Assembly (NCBI GenBank): GCA_016869875.1 | Contig: VGDE01000005.1 | Span: 1-53,481 of the forward strand | Reading direction: 5' to 3' | Source: Alphaproteobacteria bacterium | Lineage (GTDB): Bacteria > Pseudomonadota > Alphaproteobacteria > Rhodobacterales > Rhodobacteraceae | Length of the DNA stretch: 53,481 nucleotides | Shown: one piece after another, positions 25,875 through 34,758 of the stretch | Position numbering within the stretch: position 1 is the stretch's first letter | Layout of the letters: every line of letters begins with the position of its first letter | The notes under the pieces: model-generated | Told to the model about the DNA's origin: nothing | The model's input: only the letters and a program-made list of their open reading frames with translations | Database searches by the model: none | Program-made: the position numbers and the translations under genes

Positions 25875-27257
25875 TCAGCCCGCCGGAAGGGCCGCGTGAC
25901 GGCGCGACGGCGTGCGCATCGTCACCAGTTCCTCCGCGGCCGTCGGGTGCACGGCGATGGTGGCGTCGAACTGCGCCTTGGTCGCGCCCATCCCGATGGG
26001 AATGGCGGCCAGCTGGATCATCTCGCCCGCTTCGGGACCAAAAATGTGGCAGCCCAGCACCTTGTCGGTCTCGGGATCGACCAGCAGCTTCATCATCACC
26101 TTGGCGTCGCTGCCGGCGAACATGGACCGCATCGGCCGGAAGACGGTGGAATACACATCCACCGCACCCCGGACGCGGGCCTCTTCCTCGGTCAGTCCGA
26201 CCGTGCCCAACTCGTGGGGCCGCAGATACACGGCGCTGGCCACGACCGAGTGATCGACCTTGCGCGCCCTGGCGCCAAAGACGGTATCGACAAAGCTGTG
26301 CCCTTCGCGGATGGCGATGGGCGTCAGGTTCACGCGATCGGTCACGTCGCCCACCGCAAAGATCGACGGCACGCTGGTTTGCGACCATTCGTCCACCTCG
26401 ATGGCGCCGTTGGGCTTCAGCCGCACCTCCGTGTTCTCGAGCCCCAGCCCCCAGCTGTAGGGGTCACGCCCAGTGGCGAACAGCACGGCGTCGAAACGGT
26501 CGCTGCTGCCGTCGTCAAAGCTGACCTCGATGCGTTCTTCGACCTTTTCCAGCCGCACGGGCGTCAGTCCAAGACGCAGGTCCACCCCGACCGCGCTCAG
26601 TTGCAGGGTCGCCAGATCGCGCGCCTCGCGGTCAAAGCCGCGCAGGACCGCGTCGCCGCGATAGGCCTGCACCGCGTCCACGCCCAGTCCTGCCAGGATC
26701 GTGGCGAATTCGCAGGCGATAAAGCCTCCACCGACCAGCAGGATGCGGCCCGGCAGCTTGTCCATCAGGAACAGGTCGTCCGAGACCATGGCCAGTTCCT
26801 CGCCGGGGATGCCGATCCTGGCAGGACGTCCGCCGGTGGCGATCAGGATATGGCGCGCGGACTTGCGGGTGCCGTCGGCCAGTTCGACCGTGTGGTGATC
26901 GACCAGCCTGGCGCGCTGGTCATGCATCTCCACACCCGCACGCGTCAGTCCGGCGCGATAGATCACCTCCAGTCGCGTCAGTTCGGCATCCAGCTTTTCG
27001 CGGAACACCTCCCAGTCAAAGCTGCCCTGATGTGCGTCCGCCCAGCCATAGCCGCGCATCTCCTCGACCATCAGGCCTGCCTGCGAGGCAAAGACCATCA
27101 GCTTCTTGGGCACGCAGCCCCGGATGACGCAGGTGCCGCCCATGCGGCTTTCCTCGGCCAGCCCCACCTTGGCACCGTATTCACCCGCCGCGATCCGGGC
27201 GGCGCGCACTCCGCCGGAACCGCCGCCGATCACGAACAGATCATAGTCGAAACTCAC
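25875..27257 (-). CDS. gor: Glutathione-disulfide reductase
   Basis: A 460-residue FAD/NADPH disulfide reductase that regenerates reduced glutathione in the cytoplasm. It starts with the FAD motif FDYDLFVIGGGSGGVRAARIA. The redox pair is in CVIRGCVPKK (Cys43, Cys48), and the NADPH motif is ILLVGGGFIACEFA. FAVGDVT follows, and the C-terminal dimer His is in VHPTAAEE. CVIRG instead of CVNVG is the usual alphaproteobacterial form. I chose the GTG at 27257, four bases after the rpiA stop with AAGGAG upstream, since it gives the standard N-terminus; ATG at 27275 lies inside rpiA. Confidence 0.92.
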   Translation of the reverse strand: MSFDYDLFVIGGGSGGVRAARIAAGEYGAKVGLAEESRMGGTCVIRGCVPKKLMVFASQAGLMVEEMRGYGWADAHQGSFDWEVFREKLDAELTRLEVIYRAGLTRAGVEMHDQRARLVDHHTVELADGTRKSARHILIATGGRPARIGIPGEELAMVSDDLFLMDKLPGRILLVGGGFIACEFATILAGLGVDAVQAYRGDAVLRGFDREARDLATLQLSAVGVDLRLGLTPVRLEKVEERIEVSFDDGSSDRFDAVLFATGRDPYSWGLGLENTEVRLKPNGAIEVDEWSQTSVPSIFAVGDVTDRVNLTPIAIREGHSFVDTVFGARARKVDHSVVASAVYLRPHELGTVGLTEEEARVRGAVDVYSTVFRPMRSMFAGSDAKVMMKLLVDPETDKVLGCHIFGPEAGEMIQLAAIPIGMGATKAQFDATIAVHPTAAEELVTMRTPSRRHAALPAG

Positions 27258-27261
27258 CGTC

Positions 27262-28017
27262 TCATTCTCCTTCATGGGCCAGCATGTCGGCGTCGATATC
27301 GGCATCGCGGGCCAGTTCGACCACGCTGCCGTCCTCGCGCCCGATGATGGCCAGGTCGCACATGCCCAGGAACAGCCCGTGCTCGACCACGCCCGGAATG
27401 CAGGAAAGGCCGCGCGCCAGGGCCGCAGGGTCGGGGATCACCTCCAGGTGCAGGTCCAGGATCAGGTTGCCCTCGTCCGTGACCCAGGGGTCGCTGCCCT
27501 TCAGGCGCTGCAGGACGTCACGTTCGCCCAGTTCAAGCGTGTCCAGCAGCTTGCGGATCAGCCGGCGCGTCGTCTCGAAGCCAAAGGACAGCACCTCGAC
27601 AGGCAGCGGAAAGGCGCCAAGCGTTTCGACCACCTTGGCCGGGTCGGCGATCACCACCATCCGCTCGCTGGCGGCGGCGACGACCTTTTCGCGCAGATGC
27701 GCGCCGCCGCCGCCCTTGATCAGGTGCAGGTGCGGATCGACCTCGTCCGCGCCGTCGATGGTCATGTCCAGCCAGCCGATCTCGTCCAGCGTTTCGACGC
27801 GCAGGCCCAGACTTTCGGCCAGGTCCGCCGTGGCCTGCGACGTGGCCGCAAAGCGTAGTTTCAGCCCCTCGCGCGCCACCCGGCCGGCCAGTTCGCGCAC
27901 CATGATGCTGGCGGTCGAGCCGGTGCCAAGGCCCAGCTTCATTCCGTCCTCGACCAGGGCGACGGCAGCCCGTGCTGCGGCCAGCTTGGCCGGATCGACC
28001 TGTGACGATTGCGACAT
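27262..28017 (-). CDS. rpiA: Ribose-5-phosphate isomerase A
   Basis: A 251-residue cytoplasmic enzyme interconverting ribose 5-phosphate and ribulose 5-phosphate. Family motifs are GLGTGSTASIMV (phosphate binding), TIDGADEVDP (catalytic Asp) and KGGGGAHLREKVVA. Length and layout are normal. It is followed directly by gor; joining NADPH-linked pentose phosphate metabolism to glutathione reduction makes functional sense. A 90-base gap separates it from the upstream kinase gene, so it may have its own promoter. Confidence 0.94.
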   Translation of the reverse strand: MSQSSQVDPAKLAAARAAVALVEDGMKLGLGTGSTASIMVRELAGRVAREGLKLRFAATSQATADLAESLGLRVETLDEIGWLDMTIDGADEVDPHLHLIKGGGGAHLREKVVAAASERMVVIADPAKVVETLGAFPLPVEVLSFGFETTRRLIRKLLDTLELGERDVLQRLKGSDPWVTDEGNLILDLHLEVIPDPAALARGLSCIPGVVEHGLFLGMCDLAIIGREDGSVVELARDADIDADMLAHEGE

Positions 28018-28106
28018 GGAGGTATCCCCTTTTCAACACCTGCGCGCTTATAGGACAGTGCGCCAAAAAGGGCGAGGGGTCAGCGTCCGCCCGTTCCGGG
28101 CATGCC

Positions 28107-29213
28107 TCAACCGCGCGCGCGTCCTTCGGGCAGGATGACCGTGAAACGACTGCCCTTGCCGACGGTGCTCTCGATGCGCAGCCGCCCGCGGTGACGGTTG
28201 AGGATATGCTTGACGATGGCCAGGCCCAGGCCGGTTCCCCCCTGCGCCCGCGACCGGTGCGTGTCGACACGGTAGAACCGCTCGGTCAGGCGGGGCAGGT
28301 GCTGTTCCTCGATGCCCTCGCCATTGTCCTCGACCAGCACCGCCCAGGCCGGGCCGCGCAGCAGCGGTTCGTGCGGGATGCGGCTCAGCTCGACCCGCAG
28401 CAGCCCGCCCGAACCGCCGTATTTCAGCGCGTTCTCCACCAGGTTCTGGAACACCTGCGTCAACTGGTCCGCGTCCCCCGGCACGTTCAGCGCCTGCTCC
28501 AGGCCGGCGGTCCGGATCGCCACGCCCGCCGCCTCGGCACGCGGCGTCAGGATCGCCAGCACCCCCCGCAGCAGCGCCGGCAGGTCCACGCGTCCCGAGG
28601 GCCTGCTGCGTTCTTCGGCCTGAACCCGGCTGAGGGACAGCAACTCGCTGATCAGCCGGTTCATGCGCCCGGCCTCGCGCTCCATGATGTCCAGAAACCG
28701 GTCGCGGGCGCGGGCGTCGTCGCGGGCAGGACCGCGGAGTGTTTCGATAAAGCCGATCATGGCGGTCAGCGGGGTCTTCAGCTCGTGGCTCACATTGGCC
28801 ACGAAGTCGCGGCGCATCTGCTCGGCCTCCTCGGCAACTGACCTGTCCAACAGCGCAACCGTCGCGCCCCGCCCGAAGGGCGAGGGCAAGGGTGCCACCG
28901 TCACCTCGGCCAGAATGTCGCGCCCATCGGCCGAGAACTGCGCCCGCAGCATGACCACGCCTTCGGGCGGGGCGGGCAGCGCCGGATCAAGCCCCGGCGC
29001 AGGACCGCTGTCGGGGTCCAGCACCCAGTCCACCGCCTGCACGATCGACGGCTGGCGCAGCACGGTCACGAACGGCCGCCCCAGCAGGTTCAGGCCGAAC
29101 AGCGCCTCGGCCTGGGCATTGGCGGCGATCACGCGCGCCTCGCGGTTCACGGCCAGCATCGGAACCGGAACCCCGTCCAGCAGCCCCGCGACCCGCCGCG
29201 CCGCACCCAGCAC
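28107..29213 (-). CDS. PAS-domain sensor histidine kinase, PhoR-like
   Basis: A 368-residue kinase. The PAS domain (about residues 10-65, PMLAVNREARVIAANAQAEALFG) is followed by a dimerisation domain with phospho-acceptor His143 (FVANVSHELKTPLTAM). The ATPase domain has N-box NLVENALKYGG, G1 VEDNGEGI and G2 GGTGLGLAIV. It looks like the cytoplasmic part of PhoR, but no membrane helix precedes the PAS domain, and no response regulator or pst genes are nearby. The likely start is GTG at 29213, three bases after the carbonic anhydrase stop. A more distal start is excluded by that gene only if they do not overlap. Confidence 0.82.
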   Translation of the reverse strand: MLGAARRVAGLLDGVPVPMLAVNREARVIAANAQAEALFGLNLLGRPFVTVLRQPSIVQAVDWVLDPDSGPAPGLDPALPAPPEGVVMLRAQFSADGRDILAEVTVAPLPSPFGRGATVALLDRSVAEEAEQMRRDFVANVSHELKTPLTAMIGFIETLRGPARDDARARDRFLDIMEREAGRMNRLISELLSLSRVQAEERSRPSGRVDLPALLRGVLAILTPRAEAAGVAIRTAGLEQALNVPGDADQLTQVFQNLVENALKYGGSGGLLRVELSRIPHEPLLRGPAWAVLVEDNGEGIEEQHLPRLTERFYRVDTHRSRAQGGTGLGLAIVKHILNRHRGRLRIESTVGKGSRFTVILPEGRARG

Positions 29214-29216
29214 CGG

Positions 29217-29738
29217 TCAGCCCGCCGCCGTCAGGCCGGCACGAAAACGTGCGGCATTGGCGCGGTAACGTTGCGCGGAGTGGCGCAGCGCCTGCCGGGC
29301 GTCGTCGTCCAGCATCCGCACCACCTTGCCGGGAGCGCCCATTACCAGCGCGCCGGCGGGGATCTGCTTGCCTTCGGCGATCAGGGCGCCGGCGCCGATC
29401 AGCGCGCCTGGCCCGATCACCGCGCCATTCAGGATCGTGGCGCCCATGCCGATCAGCGCGCCATCCCCGATGCGGCAGCCATGCAGGATCGCACGGTGGC
29501 CGATGGTGCAGTCGATGCCGATGTCCAGCGGGTGGCCGGGATCAGTGTGCAGGCAGCACAGATCCTGAACATTGCTGCCGGCCCCCACGCGGATCATTTC
29601 GTTGTCGCCGCGCAGCACGGCGCCGAACCAGACCGATGCGCCTTCCTCCAGCGTGACCCGCCCCATCAGCTGGGCATCCGGCGCAACCCAGGCATCGGCG
29701 GCCAGCCGCGGCGTGATCCCCTCCAGCGACCAGATCAT
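29217..29738 (-). CDS. Gamma-class carbonic anhydrase-like hexapeptide-repeat protein
   Basis: A 173-residue left-handed beta-helix protein built from hexapeptide repeats ([31 protein letters not shown]). Three histidines at 64, 81 and 86 match the zinc ligands of the CamH/YrdA group ([18 protein letters not shown]). The family includes true carbonic anhydrases and inactive homologues; activity cannot be judged from these residues alone. Its start overlaps the gmk stop by four bases and its stop is three bases before the kinase gene, so all three are probably co-translated. Confidence 0.88.
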   Translation of the reverse strand: MIWSLEGITPRLAADAWVAPDAQLMGRVTLEEGASVWFGAVLRGDNEMIRVGAGSNVQDLCCLHTDPGHPLDIGIDCTIGHRAILHGCRIGDGALIGMGATILNGAVIGPGALIGAGALIAEGKQIPAGALVMGAPGKVVRMLDDDARQALRHSAQRYRANAARFRAGLTAAG

Positions 29739-30373
29739 CTCGCCTCCTCCTCGGCCATGAGGTCCTTGACAAATGCTCCCAGCCCCGCTTGCCGGTCGCG
29801 GCGCAGGCGCTCGGCCGTCAGGATGGCGCGCAGCCGCATCTCGGTCTGGTCCAGGTCGTCGTTGACCAGCACGTAATCGTATTCGGCCCAGTGGCTGATC
29901 TCGGACCGGCTTTTCAGCATGCGTCCCGCGATCACGACGTCGCTGTCCTGGCCGCGCGCGCGCAGCCGCCGCTCCAGCTCGGGCAGCGAGGGCGGCAGCA
30001 CAAAGATCGACACGACATGCCCGCCAAGCGCCGAGGCGCGGATCTGCTGGCCGCCCTGCCAGTCCACGTCGAACAGCGTGTCGCGCCCTTCGCCCATCGC
30101 GGCCTCCACGGGGGCACGGGGGCTGCCGTACAGGTTGCCGAACACCTCGGCATGTTCCAGCATCTGCCCCTGTGCGACCATGGTCCGAAATTCCTCGGGC
30201 GAGGTGAAGTAATAGTCGACGCCATCGACCTCGCCCGGCCGCGGCCGCCGGGTCGTGGCGGAAACCGAGAACCGCAGGCTGGTGTCCCAGTCCATCAGCC
30301 GCCGCGCCAGGGTGGACTTGCCCGCCCCCGAGGGCGACGACAGGATGACCATCAGGCCGGTTCTATTGATCAT
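29735..30373 (-). CDS. gmk: Guanylate kinase
   Basis: A 212-residue cytoplasmic enzyme phosphorylating GMP to GDP. The P-loop is [10 protein letters not shown] (residues 12-21). GMP-binding motifs are [22 protein letters not shown] and [11 protein letters not shown], and [10 protein letters not shown] is the catalytic Asp region. Length is normal. It is first in the gmk / carbonic anhydrase / kinase chain and divergent from the PAS gene; the 198-base intergenic region must hold both promoters. The usual rpoZ partner is not adjacent. Confidence 0.94.
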   Translation of the reverse strand: MINRTGLMVILSSPSGAGKSTLARRLMDWDTSLRFSVSATTRRPRPGEVDGVDYYFTSPEEFRTMVAQGQMLEHAEVFGNLYGSPRAPVEAAMGEGRDTLFDVDWQGGQQIRASALGGHVVSIFVLPPSLPELERRLRARGQDSDVVIAGRMLKSRSEISHWAEYDYVLVNDDLDQTEMRLRAILTAERLRRDRQAGLGAFVKDLMAEEEAR

Positions 30374-30462
30374 TCTGGCTGCCCCTTGCCCGTCCTTCTG
30401 CGTGAGCGTGGGATGCCCCGGCAGGTCAGCACGGTCAAGCCCCGTGGCAATTGCGGAAACAC

Positions 30463-30477
30463 TTAACCATTTGTTCA
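30463..30477. promoter_or_regulatory. CtrA-like site between gmk and the PAS gene
   Basis: TTAACCATTTGTTCA fits TTAA-N7-TTAA with one mismatch in the second half; TTAACCAT is the most common strong half in known CtrA sites. It lies about 90 bases upstream of both the gmk start and the PAS gene start. Rhodobacterales encode CtrA, so the match is biologically possible, but such a short motif also occurs by chance. No -10 or -35 pair was convincing around it. Confidence 0.35.
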
Positions 30478-30571
30478 GGAAATGACTCGGCGGACGGTGT
30501 TAACATCCGCTAAACTAAGACCAGATCGAAGCCGCCGGGGCTTTGGTTTGTTTGTTTTTGAAGGGTTGGAC

Positions 30572-31351
30572 GTGTCGGACCGAGATGACGGATCAGACAT
30601 CACGACGGATCGCGCGCCCGACGAGGGCAAGGGTCAGGTCGTGCGGTTGCAGGATTACGAAACCTGCAGGCCGGATCGCGTGCTGCGCGAGATGCGCAGC
30701 TATTGGGACAGTATTCGGAATGGCCGTGCCGTTCCCGCACGCAGCGACGTCGATCCCCGCGGCATTTCACGGACGCTGGACTATGCCTTCATCCTGGAAC
30801 GGATTGCGCCGGGCGCGGGCCGCATCCGCCTGGCCGGCCGGCACCTGATCGACCTGATGGGGATGGAGGTGCGCGGCATGCCCATCTGCGCCTTTTTGGC
30901 AACCAGTTCGCGCGGCCGGTTTTCAGACGTGCTGGAAAGCGTGTTCAAGGCGCCGCAGATCGCGCAGCTGAACCTGTATGCCCGTCCGGAATACGCACGC
31001 CCCGAACTCACCGGGCAGATGCTGCTCTTGCCGCTGCGTTCGGACCTGGGGGACGTAACGCGCGCCTTGGGATGCCTGGTGGCCGAAGGCGATCCGGGCA
31101 TCGCGCCGCGCCGATTCGAGCTGACGGCGGACGAGGTGATGCCGATCATCGCGGGCGGCAAGACGCTGGAACCCTCGCCCTCGACCATCGGCTTTGCCGA
31201 AGCGCCCTCGCCCTTTGCACGCGGCCAGCGCGCCAGAACGCCGCCCACCACAACGCGGCCCGAGCAGCCCCGGGCCGAAACGCCCGAAGAGCGGCGGACC
31301 CTGTTCCGCGTTATCCAGGCGGCGCCGCTGGACGATTCCGACAAGACCTAG
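30572..31351 (+). CDS. PAS-domain protein (PAS_5 family) of unknown role
   Basis: About 259 residues. The central region RVLREMRSYWDSIRNGRAVPARSDVDPRGISRTLDYAFILERI and AGRHLIDLMGMEVRGMPICAFL is the PAS_5 type common in alphaproteobacteria. A Pro/Arg/Thr-rich disordered stretch follows from about residue 205. There is no output domain or signal peptide. The GTG at 30572 (AAGGG upstream) is preferred over the ATG at 30482, whose extra 30 residues are basic and unlike the family. Its TAG overlaps the convergent GNAT gene stop at a shared CTAG. Function not assigned. Confidence 0.75.
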   Translation: MSDRDDGSDITTDRAPDEGKGQVVRLQDYETCRPDRVLREMRSYWDSIRNGRAVPARSDVDPRGISRTLDYAFILERIAPGAGRIRLAGRHLIDLMGMEVRGMPICAFLATSSRGRFSDVLESVFKAPQIAQLNLYARPEYARPELTGQMLLLPLRSDLGDVTRALGCLVAEGDPGIAPRRFELTADEVMPIIAGGKTLEPSPSTIGFAEAPSPFARGQRARTPPTTTRPEQPRAETPEERRTLFRVIQAAPLDDSDKT

Positions 31352-32334
31352 AACAGCCGCCGCGCCCGCCAGCGATACAGGACGGCTGCGGTGGAGCGGT
31401 CGTGTCCTTCGAGCGTGACCGCGACATCCTCGACCTCGCGGAAGCCCAGGTTCCTGAGGATCTTGCGCGATGCGAGATTGTCCAGAAGCGCCTCGGCCGC
31501 CACTTCCTCGGGTGCGTAACGGGCCACGATCTCGGAAAAGAAGGCAGCCACCATCTCTTGCCCCAGGCCCCGGCCCGCATGCGCGGGATCTAGGAAATAG
31601 TGCAGCCGCAAGGGCGCACCCGGGGCCAATCCCACCGTGCCGATAACCGGTCCGTCATGAAGACGTACCGCCAGGCGCAGCGGAGGCCGCAGCCCGCCTC
31701 CCGTCAGCAGGGCACGCATCTCTCTGGGGTCCATGTCTGGCCGGAACCGCAGTACCATCCTGGACACCTGCGCCGACGTCACGATGCGGTGCAGGTCGTC
31801 AAAATCCGCCGTCCTGATCGGATCGATCCGCAGCCGAGGCGTCGTAAGTATGATCGGATGGCGCGCCTCGAAGTCCGAAAGGCTCAGGGTCAGCCTGAGA
31901 GCCTCGACATGCTCCTGCCGTGGCTCGCTCCAGATGCGTGCTTCCTCTGCCAGCCGGAATCCCATCCCCTCCAGCAGACGGGCCGAGCGGCGGTTGTCCG
32001 CCAGCCGGTACGTGGTGATCTGCGGCGCGCCCGAGAAAAATCGTCGCGACAAGGCGAGGATGGAGGCGCGCCGGCCAATCCCCTGTCCCTGTTGATCCGG
32101 TGCGATCCAGATGCCAAAGGTCGTTCCCGCCCGCACCATGCCGACCAGCCTGGGACCCATGCGGACGGCGTATTCGTCAAGACCCGCGTTCGCGATGAAG
32201 TCGCGGGCCGCCGCCACGTCATAGGGCCAGGGCACCGCTGTCAGCCAGCGGACGGTTTCCCAATCCGCCAGCGCCAGGGCGATGGGTTCAGCATCTTCGG
32301 GCCAAGGACGGGTCAGGCCGAGGCTTGGCTCCAT
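31348..32334 (-). CDS. Tandem GNAT acetyltransferase
   Basis: A 328-residue protein with two GNAT domains in one chain. The first has GIWIAPDQQGQGIGRRASILAL (acetyl-CoA loop QGQGIG) and LADNRRSARLLEGMGF. The second begins around LTTPRLRIDPIRTADFDDL and has HYFLDPAHAGRGLGQEMVAAF and LDNLASRKILRNLGF. Both keep an acyl-CoA-binding loop, so both may be active or one may be structural. The RimJ-like pattern suggests protein or small-amine acetylation, but the substrate is unknown. It starts two bases after the rnd stop, so it is co-transcribed with rnd. Confidence 0.82.
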   Translation of the reverse strand: MEPSLGLTRPWPEDAEPIALALADWETVRWLTAVPWPYDVAAARDFIANAGLDEYAVRMGPRLVGMVRAGTTFGIWIAPDQQGQGIGRRASILALSRRFFSGAPQITTYRLADNRRSARLLEGMGFRLAEEARIWSEPRQEHVEALRLTLSLSDFEARHPIILTTPRLRIDPIRTADFDDLHRIVTSAQVSRMVLRFRPDMDPREMRALLTGGGLRPPLRLAVRLHDGPVIGTVGLAPGAPLRLHYFLDPAHAGRGLGQEMVAAFFSEIVARYAPEEVAAEALLDNLASRKILRNLGFREVEDVAVTLEGHDRSTAAVLYRWRARRLF

Positions 32335-32336
32335 GT

Positions 32337-33518
32337 TCAGCGGGCCGGGACGACCTTGACCGCGCCACCTTGCGCCGACAGGGCGATTTCGCCCGCTGCA
32401 AGCCGCAGCGCATCCTGCCCGAAAACCTCGGCACGCCAGCCATGCAGCGCGGGCAGGTTCCGCTCGCCGGTCGCCAAGGCATCAAGGTCGGACGAGGAGG
32501 CGATCAGCTTGGGCGCAACGCCCGCCGCGTCGGCCTTGGCCTTCAGAAGCACCCGCAGCAGGTCGGACAGCGCGGCGTTGCCGGGCTTGCCCGGCTCCTC
32601 GCCCTTGGGCTGCGGCAGGTCCTTGGCCTCCAGCCCCGCCTTCACAGCGGCAAGGATGCCGGCCGCGATCTCACCCTTGCGGGCTTCGCGCAGCAACAGG
32701 CGCGAACGGCCCAGATCGGCCTCGTTCAGCGGCTTGGTCGAGGCCAGCTCGATCATCGCATCGTCCTTGTAGACACGCGAGCGGGGGATGTCGCGCGACT
32801 GGGCATAGGCTTCGCGGAATTGTGCCAATTCGCGCAGGATGGCCAGAAAGCGCGGCGAGTTCGTGCGTGTCCGGACCTTCATCCATGCCTCTTCGGGGCG
32901 GGTGATATAGGTTTCGGGATCTTCCAGAACCGCGATCTCTTCGGCCAGCCAGGCTTCGCGTCCGGTCTTGACCAGTTCCGCCGACAGAAACTCGTAGATG
33001 ACCCGCAGATGGGTCACGTCGGCCAGGGCATAGGCCTTTTGCGCATCCGACAGCGGCCGGCGCGACCAGTCGGTAAAGCGGGAGGACTTGTCCAGATTGG
33101 CCCGCGCGATCTTGCGCACCAGGGTCTCATAGCCGACCTGTTCGCCGAATCCGCAGACCATGGCGGCAACCTGCGTGTCGAACAGCGGAACCGGGAACAG
33201 CTGCGCATCGTGGAAAAAGATCTCCAGGTCCTGCCGCGCCGCGTGAAAGACCTTGACCGTGCCGGTGTGGCGGAACAGCTCGTAGAGCGGTTCCAGCGAC
33301 AGGCCCTCCGCCAAGGGATCGACCAGCACGGCCTCGCCCCCGTCGGACTTGGCGGTCGAGGCGGGCGGCAATGCCAGCTGGATCAGGCACAGCTTGGACC
33401 AATAGGTCCGCTCTCGCAGGAACTCGGTATCGACGGTGACGTAAGGGGCGGATTTGGCAGCCTCGCAGAAGCGCGCAAGCTCTTCCGTGCGGGTGATCGT
33501 GGGGATGTCCTGGCTCAT
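32337..33518 (-). CDS. rnd: Ribonuclease D
   Basis: A 393-residue 3'-5' exoribonuclease acting in stable RNA maturation. The DEDD exonuclease core begins YVTVDTEFLRERTYW (Asp30, Glu32), continues with FHAARQDLEIFF and DTQVAAMVCGFGEQVGYETLV, and ends YALADVTHLRVIYEFL. C-terminal HRDC-like helical regions follow (RNSPRFLAILRELAQFREAYAQ-like). Length is normal for the alphaproteobacterial form. It is first in a two-gene unit with the GNAT gene. The ATG at 33518 is clear. Confidence 0.92.
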   Translation of the reverse strand: MSQDIPTITRTEELARFCEAAKSAPYVTVDTEFLRERTYWSKLCLIQLALPPASTAKSDGGEAVLVDPLAEGLSLEPLYELFRHTGTVKVFHAARQDLEIFFHDAQLFPVPLFDTQVAAMVCGFGEQVGYETLVRKIARANLDKSSRFTDWSRRPLSDAQKAYALADVTHLRVIYEFLSAELVKTGREAWLAEEIAVLEDPETYITRPEEAWMKVRTRTNSPRFLAILRELAQFREAYAQSRDIPRSRVYKDDAMIELASTKPLNEADLGRSRLLLREARKGEIAAGILAAVKAGLEAKDLPQPKGEEPGKPGNAALSDLLRVLLKAKADAAGVAPKLIASSSDLDALATGERNLPALHGWRAEVFGQDALRLAAGEIALSAQGGAVKVVPAR

Positions 33519-33630
33519 TCAGCTCTTTCAGATCGGGCGGTTCGTCCGCCAATCCGACCGATTTACGCCCAAGCGTCGCATTTGGAAAGGGCCATCATCT
33601 TCCGGTGGTCCCATGCAGGGATGGCCCCCG

Positions 33631-33990
33631 TCAGTCAGGCGCCTGATCGGGGGCACGCTCGCGCAGCGCCTCGGCCACGCCATCCTCGCAGCGGGTCCGG
33701 TCGATCATCGGAACGCCGGTCCGGAAGGCCGCGCGGCCGATCAGGTGGGCGGCAACCGGCGCGGTCAGCAGCAGGAACAGGATGGCGGCCACGGCGCGTG
33801 CGATCACGGTGCTTTCGGCAAAGGCCACGGCCACGGCCACTAGGATCAGGCCCGAGCCCAAGGTGCCCGCCTTGGTCGACGCGTGCATCCGGATCAGCAG
33901 GTCCGGCAGGCGCAGCACGCCCAGGCCGGCGGCAAAGCAGAAGATGCCGCCGGACACGACCAGAAAGGCGACGATCAGCTGGGTCATCAT
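33631..33990 (-). CDS. mnhG: Mrp Na+(K+)/H+ antiporter subunit G
   Basis: A 119-residue membrane protein with three predicted helices. The family pattern is VSGGIFCFAAGLGVLRLPDLLIRMHASTKAGTLGSGLIL. It is the last gene of the seven-gene Mrp operon. Two adjacent ATGs (33990, 33987) are possible; the first overlaps the mnhF stop. Gene symbols mnh, mrp and pha are used interchangeably for this complex. A loose inverted repeat, GGGCCATC at 33589 with GATGGCCC at 33620, lies past the stop and may be a weak terminator. Confidence 0.9.
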   Translation of the reverse strand: MMTQLIVAFLVVSGGIFCFAAGLGVLRLPDLLIRMHASTKAGTLGSGLILVAVAVAFAESTVIARAVAAILFLLLTAPVAAHLIGRAAFRTGVPMIDRTRCEDGVAEALRERAPDQAPD

Positions 33991-34277
33991 GTCAGTTCCT
34001 CCGCTTTGAGCAGGATGCGCCGTTCCAGGTAGCGCGCAAGGCAGACGGTTGCCAGAAAGCCTACCAGCGCCAGGACAACGGCCACGTCCAGAAAGGCGGC
34101 GCTGCCTGCCTGCAGGGCCGCAAGACCGCCAAAGGCCACCAGCTGCACCGTCATCATGTCCAGTGCCACGATCCGGTCGGCCAGGGTCGGACCCTTGAAC
34201 AGGCGGATGGCGGCCAGGGCCACGCCCAGGATCACCAGGGCAAAACCGAACAGAACTGCGTAATCCAGAAGGGTCAT
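33987..34277 (-). CDS. mnhF: Mrp Na+(K+)/H+ antiporter subunit F
   Basis: A 96-residue membrane protein with three predicted helices: LLDYAVLFGFALVILGVALA, TVQLVAFGGLAAL and AFLDVAVVLALVGFLATVC. The LFKGPTLADRIVALDMM motif is diagnostic of MrpF. The start at 34277 gives the standard length; the longer frame to 34352 lies within mnhE. It is four bases after the mnhE stop and overlaps the start of mnhG. It is needed for assembly of the Mrp complex rather than for ion translocation itself. Confidence 0.9.
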   Translation of the reverse strand: MTLLDYAVLFGFALVILGVALAAIRLFKGPTLADRIVALDMMTVQLVAFGGLAALQAGSAAFLDVAVVLALVGFLATVCLARYLERRILLKAEELT

Positions 34278-34281
34278 GATC

Positions 34282-34758
34282 CTACTCCGTCGCCTCGCGC
34301 ACCCAGACTTCGAACCGGTCGCGGATCTGCGCCCGGATCCCGTCGGGATCATCCGCGAACATGGCGTGAATATACAGCGTCTTGCGATCCTTGGACACGT
34401 CGAGGCTGAGCGTGCCGGGGGTCAGCGAGATGAAATTGGCCAACAGCGTGATCTGAAGATCCGTGGTCACGTTCAGCGGCACCGCGATCAGCGCGGGTTC
34501 CGAGTTCTGGCCCGGCGTGAACACGTCGCGCAGCACGGTGAAGGAACTGACGATCAGTTCGTAGACGAACATGACCACCAGCCGCACCCAGTAGTAGAGG
34601 CGCAGGAAATAGCTGCCCGTGTCGGGAAACAGCGGCCGGACCAGCCACATGGCAGCCAGGCCGACGAAAAAGCCCGTGATCAGCCCGCCAAGCGTCAGGC
34701 TGCCCGTCAGGGCGACCCAGGCCAGGGCCAGCATCATGTTGATGGCGAACAGGTTCAT
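34282..34758 (-). CDS. mnhE: Mrp Na+(K+)/H+ antiporter subunit E
   Basis: A 158-residue protein. Two or three N-terminal helices (MNLFAINMMLALAWVALTGS) precede a cytoplasmic domain with the MrpE motif ALIAVPLNVTTDLQITLLANFISLTPGTLSLDVS and YIHAMFADDPDGIRAQIRDRFE. The start at 34758 overlaps the mnhD stop by four bases. Subunit E is a structural part of the antiporter. Its C-terminal end, WVREATE, is ordinary for the family. Confidence 0.9.
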   Translation of the reverse strand: MNLFAINMMLALAWVALTGSLTLGGLITGFFVGLAAMWLVRPLFPDTGSYFLRLYYWVRLVVMFVYELIVSSFTVLRDVFTPGQNSEPALIAVPLNVTTDLQITLLANFISLTPGTLSLDVSKDRKTLYIHAMFADDPDGIRAQIRDRFEVWVREATE

